DNA from: Nitrososphaerota archaeon
GTDB lineage: Archaea; Thermoproteota; Nitrososphaeria; Nitrososphaerales; Gagatemarchaeaceae
Assembly (NCBI GenBank): GCA_016200025.1
Contig: JACQFO010000034.1
Coordinates: 1 to 8,150, forward strand
Length of the DNA: 8,150 nt
Direction: 5' to 3'
Shown here: positions 1 through 4,922 of the stretch, piece after piece
Position numbering within the stretch: the first letter of the stretch is position 1
Layout: every line of letters starts with the position of its first letter
Translations under genes and position numbers: made by a program
The notes under the pieces: model-generated
The model's database searches: none
What the model was told of the DNA's origin: nothing
The model's input: the letters and a program-made list of their open reading frames with translations, nothing else

Positions 1-160
1 CGAACTCCGAACCGAGCCCCACGAGCTCCCGAGTGAGCACCCCCCTCCATGTCCCTATCTCGAGCACCTTCTCCTTTGAATTCACCCCGGACGCCTCCAC
101 CATCATCCCGACGACCTCGAGGTCCACCAGGTAGTGCTGCCCCAGCCTTCTTCGCTTCAT
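1..160 (-). CDS. rsmA: 16S rRNA dimethyladenosine transferase RsmA/KsgA (Dim1 family), N-terminal fragment
   Basis: Only the first 53 codons are in the window; the gene continues past base 1. The class I SAM-dependent methyltransferase RsmA/KsgA dimethylates two adjacent adenines in helix 45 near the 3' end of 16S rRNA, a late small-subunit assembly step. The translation starts MKRRRLGQHYLVD, and LGQHYLVD is the family's N-terminal signature. MVEASGV and VLEIG follow, the latter being the beta-1 strand with the SAM-binding acidic residue. Glycine motif I reads EIGTWRGVLT (residues 35-43), where the family normally has E-x-G-x-G-x-G; Trp replaces the middle Gly. The ATG (160-158) overlaps the DUF655 stop as ATGA, so translation is probably coupled. 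DUF655-ksgA adjacency is common in archaea and supports the call. Family identity is firm; activity cannot be judged from a fragment. Confidence 0.9.
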   Translation of the reverse strand, partial: MKRRRLGQHYLVDLEVVGMMVEASGVNSKEKVLEIGTWRGVLTRELVGLGSEF

Positions 161-714
161 TTCTTGACGAAGAGGCTGACCCTCGAGTCGCCGGCGAGCT
201 CCTCTACGACCCTCTTCGCAATCATCTTCGCGGGTTCCCGGAGACCCACACGCTTCTGGATGTCCTCGAAGCTCGAGAAGCGCTGCTTCTCCCTCATATC
301 GACAATCTCCTTCATGAACGTCTTCCCTATGCCAGGGATCAGCTCCAGCCCGTGCAGGCGGGGCGTCAAAGGTTGCAGGTCGTTGAAGTAGGCCACATAC
401 TTCTGCTCGTTCGCCTTCACGATGCCCTCGACCACTGCTGGCAGCGAGCCCCTCGCTTCCGGGGTAAGCTCCTCATAGGCCAGCTTCCCAAGCACACTGA
501 CAACCTTCTCCCGTCCCTCCTTTCCGATCTTGACCTTCTCTCCTAGGACGAAGTCTTGGTTCTCCATGGCCAGCAGCTCGAGGAGCGTCAGCCTGTCCTC
601 GCCAATGGCCTGGACCATCGGCCCCTCCCTACCCTTAATAACTACAGACTTGCCTCTCGGCATGAAGTCAAGGACGTAGGCGAACTCCTCATACTTCTTG
701 TCTACTGACATCAT
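157..714 (-). CDS. DUF655 protein, putative nucleic-acid-binding with helix-hairpin-helix region
   Basis: This 185-residue protein belongs to the archaeal DUF655 family, whose biochemical role is not established. The N-terminus (EEFAYVLDFMPRGKS, about residues 10-23) is the family hallmark and, by inference, starts an OB-like RNA-binding half. Residues about 120-175 contain a helix-hairpin-helix pattern (LELIPGIGKTFMKEIVDMR, then a second copy around VGLREPAKMIAKRVVEEL), usually used for non-specific nucleic-acid backbone contact. Its position between rpoF and rsmA, with a 4-base stop/start overlap into rsmA, suggests a role in ribosome or RNA metabolism. Two adjacent ATG codons (714-712 and 711-709) could both serve as start. 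A GGAGG sits at 734-730, about 15 bases upstream, longer than usual. The 149-base leader may carry its own promoter and a hairpin touching that GGAGG. Confidence 0.85.
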   Translation of the reverse strand: MMSVDKKYEEFAYVLDFMPRGKSVVIKGREGPMVQAIGEDRLTLLELLAMENQDFVLGEKVKIGKEGREKVVSVLGKLAYEELTPEARGSLPAVVEGIVKANEQKYVAYFNDLQPLTPRLHGLELIPGIGKTFMKEIVDMREKQRFSSFEDIQKRVGLREPAKMIAKRVVEELAGDSRVSLFVKK

Positions 715-729
715 TTCCCAGGACCGACA

Positions 730-734
730 CCTCC
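730..734 (-). promoter_or_regulatory. Shine-Dalgarno candidate for DUF655, next to a hairpin
   Basis: The minus strand reads GGAGG here, matching the anti-Shine-Dalgarno end of archaeal 16S rRNA. The gap to the first ATG is 15 bases, longer than the usual 5-9. Two of its bases are also part of the 3' arm of a predicted leader hairpin (CCGAG at minus 767-763 pairing with CTCGG at 737-733). Function is inferred from position only. Confidence 0.4.
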
Positions 735-767
735 GAGGACTGGCCTAGTTGCCGCGGGGCCTCTCGG
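733..767 (-). promoter_or_regulatory. Predicted leader hairpin upstream of DUF655
   Basis: On the minus strand CCGAG (767-763) pairs with CTCGG (737-733), enclosing GGCC (761-758) that pairs with GGCC (745-742). The two short stems are separated by an asymmetric internal loop and capped by a 12-base loop that contains CCGCGG. The 3' arm overlaps the GGAGG ahead of DUF655, so folding could affect ribosome access. Stems of 5 and 4 base pairs in GC-rich DNA can arise by chance, so confidence is low. Confidence 0.3.
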
Positions 768-792
768 CACGCAAGAAAATCTGAACCTGCAT
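745..792 (-). CDS. Possible leader peptide ORF (15 aa) upstream of DUF655
   Basis: An ATG at 792-790 opens a 15-codon frame (MQVQIFLRAERPRGN) ending in TAG at 747-745. GGGGAG at 803-798 lies five bases before the ATG, a reasonable Shine-Dalgarno. The ORF lies within the transcript predicted from the TATA-like element at 845-839, and it runs through the 5' arm and part of the inner stem of the hairpin at 733-767. The arrangement resembles a translated leader, but an ORF this short has a high chance expectation and the peptide shows no run of a single amino acid. Treat it as a hypothesis. Confidence 0.2.
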   Translation of the reverse strand: MQVQIFLRAERPRGN

Positions 793-838
793 CTAATCTC
801 CCCTATCCTTCCTCTGTTGCGTTTAGGGCACTACTTCC

Positions 839-845
839 TATTTAA
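839..845 (-). promoter_or_regulatory. TATA-like element, possible internal promoter for DUF655-rsmA
   Basis: The minus strand reads TTAAATA here, in the gap just after the rpoF stop and within otherwise GC-rich DNA. Archaeal initiation about 26 bases downstream would place the transcript start near 816, giving DUF655 a leader of about 100 bases. No sharp BRE is visible. Read-through from the upstream operon is an equally good way to express DUF655. Confidence 0.35.
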
Positions 846-863
846 CGATTGACCGCCGGCGAG

Positions 864-1184
864 CTAGTGAAGTATCTTCAGGATCTTCTCAAGGGTCTCG
901 GTGGAGAGGAGCTTCCTCCAACCCGAAGTGAACGTCCTCAGCTCCTCGATGGACTTTGGCATTATGTTGATCAGCTCTACGGCCTCCTCCTCACTCAACC
1001 CACAGTCCGTCTCCAGCTCTTTGCGGAGCTTCTTTACCGACTCCCATTGGACCTTCGCGAACTTCGCGGTGTAGTCGAGGGTCCTCTTCTGTATCTGGTC
1101 CGCCTTCTCCACGTCGATCTTCTGAAGAATCTGATGGGCCTCGGGGATCGTCAACAGCTTCTTCTCGGGTTTCCCTGATATCAG
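864..1184 (-). CDS. rpoF: DNA-directed RNA polymerase subunit F (Rpb4/RpoF)
   Basis: RpoF pairs with RpoE (Rpb7) to form the stalk of archaeal RNA polymerase, acting in promoter opening, processivity and RNA contact. LTIPEAHQIL near the N-terminus and the helical C-terminal HRDC-like part (GLSEEEAVELINIMPKSIEELRTF, ending LEKILKIL) match the archaeal family. The first standard start is TTG at 1154-1152 (96 aa), which would cut the N-terminal strand short. The frame is open upstream through the L21e stop. GGAGG at 1196-1192 sits seven bases before a CTG at 1184-1182, followed directly by ATA. Starting there gives about 106 aa beginning (M)ISGKPEKKLLTIPEA, closer to the usual length and to Euryarchaeal MI-x-K starts. 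I therefore prefer the upstream start, although CTG/ATA is non-canonical. The family call is firm and the start is uncertain. Confidence 0.88.
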   Translation of the reverse strand: MISGKPEKKLLTIPEAHQILQKIDVEKADQIQKRTLDYTAKFAKVQWESVKKLRKELETDCGLSEEEAVELINIMPKSIEELRTFTSGWRKLLSTETLEKILKILH

Positions 1185-1468
1185 CGAGCCGCCTCCATGC
1201 GCACCAAGTGCTCCTTCCTGGCTATGAGCTTCTTGACCTTGTGTCCAACCTGCACGTCAACGGTGACCGCCCGCCTGCCCACCGCCTGCACCGTACCAAC
1301 GAGGCCGTTGAACCTCCTGTGCGGCATGCCCTTCACCTGGGCTGGGTCGATCTTGATCACTACTTTGTCGCTTGGGGAGTACTCCACGAGAAGGTTAGTC
1401 AGGCCTCTTTTACCAGAAGACTTCAGAAGCGACCTTGTCCTCCTCCTATAGCCATGCGACTTTGGCAT
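1181..1468 (-). CDS. rpl21e: 50S ribosomal protein L21e
   Basis: The 95-residue protein is full length for archaeal L21e, a large-subunit protein with an SH3-like barrel. The start MPKSHGYRRRTRSLL is the family's basic N-terminal tail. DKVVIKIDPAQVKGMPHRRFNGLVGTVQ (about residues 34-61) is its most conserved block, and GRRAVTVDVQVG with KKLIARKEHLVR completes the barrel. The ATG at 1468-1466 is preceded by tandem GGAGG motifs (1485-1481 and 1480-1476), the nearer with a seven-base spacer, as expected for a highly translated gene. It lies 68 bases after the pus10 stop. Its TGA (1183-1181) overlaps or abuts the probable rpoF start. Membership of the srp54-pus10-rpl21e-rpoF run supports co-transcription. 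Confidence 0.97.
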   Translation of the reverse strand: MPKSHGYRRRTRSLLKSSGKRGLTNLLVEYSPSDKVVIKIDPAQVKGMPHRRFNGLVGTVQAVGRRAVTVDVQVGHKVKKLIARKEHLVRMEAAR

Positions 1469-1475
1469 TTGCTAG

Positions 1476-1485
1476 CCTCCCCTCC
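1476..1485 (-). promoter_or_regulatory. Tandem Shine-Dalgarno for rpl21e
   Basis: The minus strand reads GGAGGGGAGG, two complete GGAGG motifs side by side. The inner one is seven bases from the L21e ATG, the best spacing in the window. It fixes that start codon and suggests strong initiation. Confidence 0.7.
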
Positions 1486-1503
1486 GCCGTCGCTTCTTAA
1501 CCT

Positions 1504-1517
1504 CTCCGCATCCGGAG
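1504..1517 (-). repeat. Small hairpin in the pus10-rpl21e gap
   Basis: The minus strand reads CTCCG-GATG-CGGAG, a perfect five-base-pair stem with a four-base loop that can be extended by one pair across a bulged A. It lies between the pus10 stop and the L21e ribosome binding site. No U-run follows, so it does not look like an intrinsic terminator. It could be an mRNA stability or processing structure, or chance in GC-rich DNA. Confidence 0.35.
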
Positions 1518-1536
1518 GCCGCTCCTCCCTCTCTCA

Positions 1537-2652
1537 TCAAAACCTCAGCTCTCCCAGTTGGGTGACTCCGAGTATATCGAAGCTCCTGCAGAAGACCTGG
1601 GTCCCAAGCACCTCGGAGACCGATGGAGAGACCAGCTCCCCGCTTACGAACCGCTTCACTGGGAGCCCGCCGTCGAGCTCTGCGTCGATGACGATCCTTC
1701 TCCCCGCCGCCCGCCCGGTCGCCCTGTAGACCGTCTTGGTGGTCGACCTGTCGTGAGGCCTGTCGAAGTCCACCGAAATCTTCCTGAACCTCTTCTTCAG
1801 CTCGTCGAGGCGGCCACCATCCACCTTCGACGAAGACACCCCGTAGATCTTCGTCCTGAACCTGAACTTCGGCAGCCCCACTGGTTTTGACGGCAGGGTC
1901 CTACCAGAGGAGACGGCCACTTGCCCGCCCCTGAACCTCGCAGCAAACCTCCTGGGAAATCTCCTCTTGACCGGGTTCTTCACCTCGGCGACGAAAGGGC
2001 GCCCTGGAGGGTAGACCCGGCTCTCCCTGTCCTCGCTCCCAAGCCAGGTGAAGACGACTTTCTCGCTCCCACTGTAACTCCCAAGCTTCCTCTGAAGCTC
2101 ACTCTCCACGCTGGGCCTCCTCTCGAAGCCCGTGTTCCTGCACTTTGAGCACCCGCTGCCCGAACAATGGTGGCAGAGTTCCCTCCTCTGGGACACTCCC
2201 GGGGGTTTCGTGTACCTCCCGTAGAAGAACGCCGGCCTCGACGAAACGTGCACTTCGTCCGCGGTGAAGTCGACGAGCACTGTCAAGTCGGGCTTCAGCT
2301 TGTCGACGTGCTTGCGGGTCGCCGCCGACATCAGAACTGCGACCGCCTTCGCCGCCTGGGTCCTAATCGTCTCGCTCCCCTTCAGCTTCAGCTCGGACCT
2401 CAATTCGTCCTCCCTCTCCTGGACGCCTTCGGGCAGGGAGACACCAACCGAGAAGGTACTGTAGTCGTACCTCCGGACCCTGCGGAGGGCTTCCTTCGCC
2501 ATGGAAGGCACTCGGTCCATCAGGCCCCTACAGACGAAGCACGAGTCTCCGCTGACCACCTCAAAGTCCCCTGGCTCCCCCCCCTGGCGCACCGTGCACT
2601 GCTGGCAGAGCTTGTATCCATGCACGGCCGCGGGCAGACTACTGGTCACCAA
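1537..2652 (-). CDS. pus10: tRNA pseudouridine synthase Pus10 (Psi54/Psi55)
   Basis: Archaeal Pus10 isomerises U54 and U55 in the T-loop of tRNA, doing the job TruB does in bacteria. The 371-residue protein has the archaeal layout: a zinc site from C16, C19, C38 and C41; a THUMP-like RNA-binding region at about 60-155; a second Cys cluster (C160, C163, C168, C171 in CHHCSGSGCSKCRNTG) typical of archaeal Pus10; then SVESELQ and the catalytic domain. FTWLGSEDRESR with GRPFVAEVKNP (about 201-227) is the catalytic block, and D208 is the probable catalytic aspartate by analogy with TruA-type R-x-D motifs, here S-E-D. It is slightly shorter than many family members. The start is TTG (2652-2650) or the next codon, GTG (2649-2647); both lie inside the end of srp54, indicating translational coupling. 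Confidence 0.94.
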   Translation of the reverse strand: MVTSSLPAAVHGYKLCQQCTVRQGGEPGDFEVVSGDSCFVCRGLMDRVPSMAKEALRRVRRYDYSTFSVGVSLPEGVQEREDELRSELKLKGSETIRTQAAKAVAVLMSAATRKHVDKLKPDLTVLVDFTADEVHVSSRPAFFYGRYTKPPGVSQRRELCHHCSGSGCSKCRNTGFERRPSVESELQRKLGSYSGSEKVVFTWLGSEDRESRVYPPGRPFVAEVKNPVKRRFPRRFAARFRGGQVAVSSGRTLPSKPVGLPKFRFRTKIYGVSSSKVDGGRLDELKKRFRKISVDFDRPHDRSTTKTVYRATGRAAGRRIVIDAELDGGLPVKRFVSGELVSPSVSEVLGTQVFCRSFDILGVTQLGELRF

Positions 2653-3961
2653 TCCGCCGCATCATCTGCCTGAGTTCGCGGCCCTTGCTCGTCTTGACCA
2701 GCGACTTCATCTGTTTGTACCTCGACAGCAGCTCCCGGACGTCCTTCTCGCCCCTGCCCGACCCCTTCGCGATCCTCTTCAGCCTCGAAGAGTTGATGCC
2801 GTCGGGGTCCATCTTCTCTTCTCCGGTCATCGACTGGATGATCGACCTGTAGACCTTGACCCTGTCCTCGGCCTTGTCTAGGTCCTGGGGGTTGACCGCT
2901 CCCGAGAACCCGGGGATGTGCTCGAGGACCTTCTTGAGGGAGCCGAACTTCTTCATCTGGTCGAATTGGTACATCAGGTCGTCCATGGTCAGCTTCCCAG
3001 ACATCATCCTCTGCACCCTCTTCTCGTCGACCTCCACGTCCGCCTGCTTCACCATCTCCATCAGGGCCTTCAGGTCGCCCATGCCCAGGAGCCTCCCAAC
3101 GAACCTCGTGGGCGCGAAGTCCTCGAGGTCGTCGATTCTCTCCCCGGTCCCGATGAAGTAGACTTTAGCGCCCGTGGCTGCCGAGGCTGCCAGCGCCCCT
3201 CCTCCCTTCGCCGCCCCGTCGAGCTTGGTCACTACGATCCCCCCGACGGGGGCGGCCTGGTGGAAAGCCGAGGCTTGGCTGTAGCACTGCTGCCCGATGG
3301 TCCCATCGATGACCAGCAGGGTGGCGTCGGGCTTCACCACGACCACCACTTCCTTCATCTCCTTCAGCAGCCCCTTCTCCTCCTTGTGCCTCCCCGCGGT
3401 ATCTATTATCACCAGGTTCTTCGTGCCCTCGAACGTCTTCCTTCCTTCCTTCGCAACCTTCACCGAGTCCTTCTCCCTCTCGTCGCTGAAGACCTCGGCC
3501 CCCGACGCGGTGGCCAGTGTCCGCAATTGCGCCACGGCCCCGGGCCTGAAGGTGTCCGCGGCCACGACCCCGACCTTGAAGCCCCGCTTCGTGTAGAACC
3601 TGGCCAGCTTCGCCGTAGTCGTCGTCTTGCCCGAGCCCTGCACCCCGAGCATCACCACCACGTTGGTTCTGGCTTTGTCCAGCTGGAGGACTCCCTCTCC
3701 TCCTAGCAGGCGGGCCAGCTCCTCGTAGAGGACCGAGACTACCTGGTCCTTCTTCGTCACGCCCGCAGGGGGTTTCTCTTCCAGGGCCCTCTTCTGGACC
3801 CTCTCAGTGACCTCGAGGGCCATCTTGACGTTGACGTCCGACTGTATCAGGGCCCTCTGAAGGTCGCGGACGAACTCCTTCACGGACTTCTCGTCCACTG
3901 CGTTGGCTCCCACGAGCTTCTTGACTGCGGCCTGCAGGCCCTCTCTCAGTGAGTCCAGCAT
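2639..3961 (-). CDS. srp54: Signal recognition particle GTPase SRP54 (Ffh homolog)
   Basis: SRP54 binds 7S RNA and signal sequences of nascent chains and, with its receptor FtsY, delivers ribosomes to the membrane translocon. The 440 residues show the normal order: N domain (1-95); G domain with P-loop GVQGSGKTT (106-114), DTFRPGAVAQL (136-146), DTAGRH (187-192), TKLDGAAKGGG (245-255) and GTGERIDDLE (271-280); then the Met-rich M domain (about 310-440), with the RNA-binding stretch INSSRLKRIAKGSG (389-402). All GTPase motifs are intact. The frame stays open 39 codons further upstream, but MLDSLREGL is the normal family start. That ATG (3961-3959) lies about 28 bases from a TATA-like box, which predicts a leaderless mRNA. 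It appears to be the first gene of the minus-strand operon and overlaps pus10 by 14 bases. Confidence 0.98.
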   Translation of the reverse strand: MLDSLREGLQAAVKKLVGANAVDEKSVKEFVRDLQRALIQSDVNVKMALEVTERVQKRALEEKPPAGVTKKDQVVSVLYEELARLLGGEGVLQLDKARTNVVVMLGVQGSGKTTTTAKLARFYTKRGFKVGVVAADTFRPGAVAQLRTLATASGAEVFSDEREKDSVKVAKEGRKTFEGTKNLVIIDTAGRHKEEKGLLKEMKEVVVVVKPDATLLVIDGTIGQQCYSQASAFHQAAPVGGIVVTKLDGAAKGGGALAASAATGAKVYFIGTGERIDDLEDFAPTRFVGRLLGMGDLKALMEMVKQADVEVDEKRVQRMMSGKLTMDDLMYQFDQMKKFGSLKKVLEHIPGFSGAVNPQDLDKAEDRVKVYRSIIQSMTGEEKMDPDGINSSRLKRIAKGSGRGEKDVRELLSRYKQMKSLVKTSKGRELRQMMRRIGDQ

Positions 3962-3970
3962 TCGAAATTT

Positions 3971-3983
3971 GCGAGGGCCTCGC
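3971..3983. promoter_or_regulatory. Palindrome GCGAGGgCCTCGC in the srp54/dph6 divergent promoter
   Basis: Two perfect six-base arms flank one central base. For srp54 the palindrome lies between the TATA-like box and the predicted transcript start, a position where a bound dimer would block polymerase. GCGAGG recurs at 4013-4018, near the predicted start of the dph6 transcript. An operator role is inferred from symmetry and placement only. Confidence 0.4.
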
Positions 3984-3984
3984 G

Positions 3985-3993
3985 TATTTATTA
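3985..3993. promoter_or_regulatory. Shared AT-rich TATA-like core for srp54 (-) and dph6 (+)
   Basis: TATTTATTA on the plus strand (TAATAAATA on the minus strand) is the only AT-rich stretch in the 60-70 bases between the two divergent genes. Its centre is about 28 bases from the srp54 ATG, predicting a leaderless srp54 transcript. It is about 26 bases from 4015 on the plus side, which would give dph6 a leader of 12-18 bases. One box may serve both directions, or two overlapping ones may be present. Confidence 0.6.
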
Positions 3994-4032
3994 TCTTAGA
4001 GAGAACCGCCAAGCGAGGCGATTGATACGAGA

Positions 4033-4710
4033 GTGGGTGCCCTCTTCTCAGGAGGCAAGGACTCCACCTACTCCGCATGGCTGACCTCGAAGAGCGACGA
4101 CCTCGCCTGCCTGATCACCATGTTCCCGCGCTCCGATTCTTCCTACATGTTCCACTACCCCGACCTCGAGTGGACCAAGCTTCAAGCCAAGTCGATGGGC
4201 CTCCCGCAGCTGACCGACGAGACCGCAGGGGTGAAGGAGGAGGAGCTCGCCGACCTGCGGCGCGCCGTCTCCAGGGCCAAGCAGGCGTACCAACTCGATG
4301 CGGTGTGCACCGGGGCCCTGGCTAGCGTCTACCAGAAGAGCCGCGTAGAGAGAATCTGCGGCGACCTCGGACTCCGCTGCCTTTCGCCCCTTTGGGGGGT
4401 CGACCCGGAGGCCCACCTCAGGCGCCTGGTCAAGGAGGGCTTCGTCGCCATGCTCGTCGGAGTGTCGGCGCTGGGCCTCGATGAAAAGTGGCTCGGTCGG
4501 GTCATCGATGAAAGGGCCATCGACGAACTCGTCTCCCTGGGGAGGAAGTACAGGTTCAACGTGGGCCTCGAGGGCGGGGAGGGGGAGACCTTCGTCCTCG
4601 ACTGCCCCCTCTTCAAGCAGAAAGTCGTGGTCGAGGAGTCGAAGCGGGACTGGAGGGGAGACTCGGGCTGGCTCAGGATATCGAAGGCGGGGCTCGCCAA
4701 CAAGGCCTGA
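4033..4710 (+). CDS. dph6: Diphthine--ammonia ligase (Dph6-type ATP pyrophosphatase)
   Basis: This N-type ATP pyrophosphatase matches the archaeal MJ0570-like family. Its members are assigned the last step of diphthamide synthesis: ATP-dependent amidation of diphthine on a histidine of elongation factor 2. The PP-loop SGGKDS is at residues 6-11. Family blocks follow: SSYMFHYPDLEWTKLQAKSMGLP (36-58), CTGALASVYQKSRVERICGDLGLRCLSPLWG (92-122), VGVSALGLDEKWLGR (142-156) and GEGETFVLDCPLFKQK (182-197). At 225 residues it is full length. The GTG at 4033 is the only standard start, but homologs usually begin M-[KR]-V-x-A-L-[FY]-S-G-G-K. Here the preceding codons are ACG AGA at 4027-4032, so the true start may be a non-standard ACG or ATT just upstream, with GAGG at 4015-4018 as ribosome site. 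It diverges from srp54. Confidence 0.93.
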   Translation: MGALFSGGKDSTYSAWLTSKSDDLACLITMFPRSDSSYMFHYPDLEWTKLQAKSMGLPQLTDETAGVKEEELADLRRAVSRAKQAYQLDAVCTGALASVYQKSRVERICGDLGLRCLSPLWGVDPEAHLRRLVKEGFVAMLVGVSALGLDEKWLGRVIDERAIDELVSLGRKYRFNVGLEGGEGETFVLDCPLFKQKVVVEESKRDWRGDSGWLRISKAGLANKA

Positions 4711-4865
4711 CAGAAGACCTAAATCGCGAACGACGATTCACAGACCGCTCTAGATGAAGGGTATTTCGGGAAGAGCCGTCTGAGCCTGTCGATGAAGAGC
4801 CAAACCACAGATAGAGCGCTCTGACTTCTGCCGTCCGAGCAAGCCCGGTGCGACGTTCGCTGACC

Positions 4866-4882
4866 CAGAACAGGACGTTCTG
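4866..4882. promoter_or_regulatory. Inverted repeat CAGAAC-N5-GTTCTG upstream of the beta-propeller promoter
   Basis: A perfect six-base inverted repeat with a five-base spacer ends nine bases before the TATA-like stretch at 4892-4897. A site just upstream of TATA is where archaeal activators, or Lrp/winged-helix dimers, often bind. It is a candidate operator; no regulator can be named from the sequence. Confidence 0.45.
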
Positions 4883-4891
4883 TGCCCTGGC

Positions 4892-4897
4892 CTTTAA
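4892..4897 (+). promoter_or_regulatory. TATA-like element for the beta-propeller gene
   Basis: CTTTAA lies in GC-rich surroundings with its centre about 26-28 bases before the ATG at 4923. That predicts a leaderless or nearly leaderless transcript and supports 4923 rather than the earlier in-frame ATG at 4848, which would lie upstream of this promoter. The match to the consensus is partial. Confidence 0.4.
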
Positions 4898-4922
4898 TCC
4901 CCCAGCCTTCCATCCTGCATTC

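Larger units (their letters stand above)
4711..4922. other. Intergenic region between dph6 and the beta-propeller gene
   Basis: I see no credible gene in these 212 bases. The plus strand contains only 9- and 10-codon ATG frames (from 4754 and 4792), and the minus-strand frames crossing it run into both neighbours. It does hold a seven-base inverted repeat (CGCTCTA at 4746-4752, TAGAGCG at 4812-4818), a 10-base palindrome AGAGCGCTCT (4813-4822), a direct repeat GAAGAGCC (4770-4777 and 4794-4801), and the promoter-proximal repeat listed separately. The 3' end of dph6 and the upstream control of the beta-propeller gene must lie here. Confidence 0.6.

Noticed and set aside
49..546. Plus-strand frame opposite rsmA/DUF655
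   Set aside because: Both minus-strand genes have clear family signatures and an ATGA junction; the plus frame crosses that junction without any recognisable feature.
715..863. tRNA-like T-arm (GGTTCAG on the minus strand near 787-781)
   Set aside because: No acceptor, D-arm or anticodon stem could be assembled around it.
2918..3706. Long plus-strand open frame opposite srp54 (262 codons)
   Set aside because: It is antisense to a fully conserved GTPase and its composition (His/Leu/Arg-rich) mirrors the complementary codons; no domain is visible.
3962..4078. 39-residue N-terminal extension of SRP54
   Set aside because: It would cover the divergent promoter and the dph6 start. Family members begin at MLDSLREGL-like sequence, matching ATG 3961.
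4848..4922. Longer N-terminus for the beta-propeller protein from ATG 4848
   Set aside because: It would begin upstream of the inverted repeat and TATA-like box and would put 25 extra residues before a normal signal sequence; ATG 4923 fits a leaderless start.
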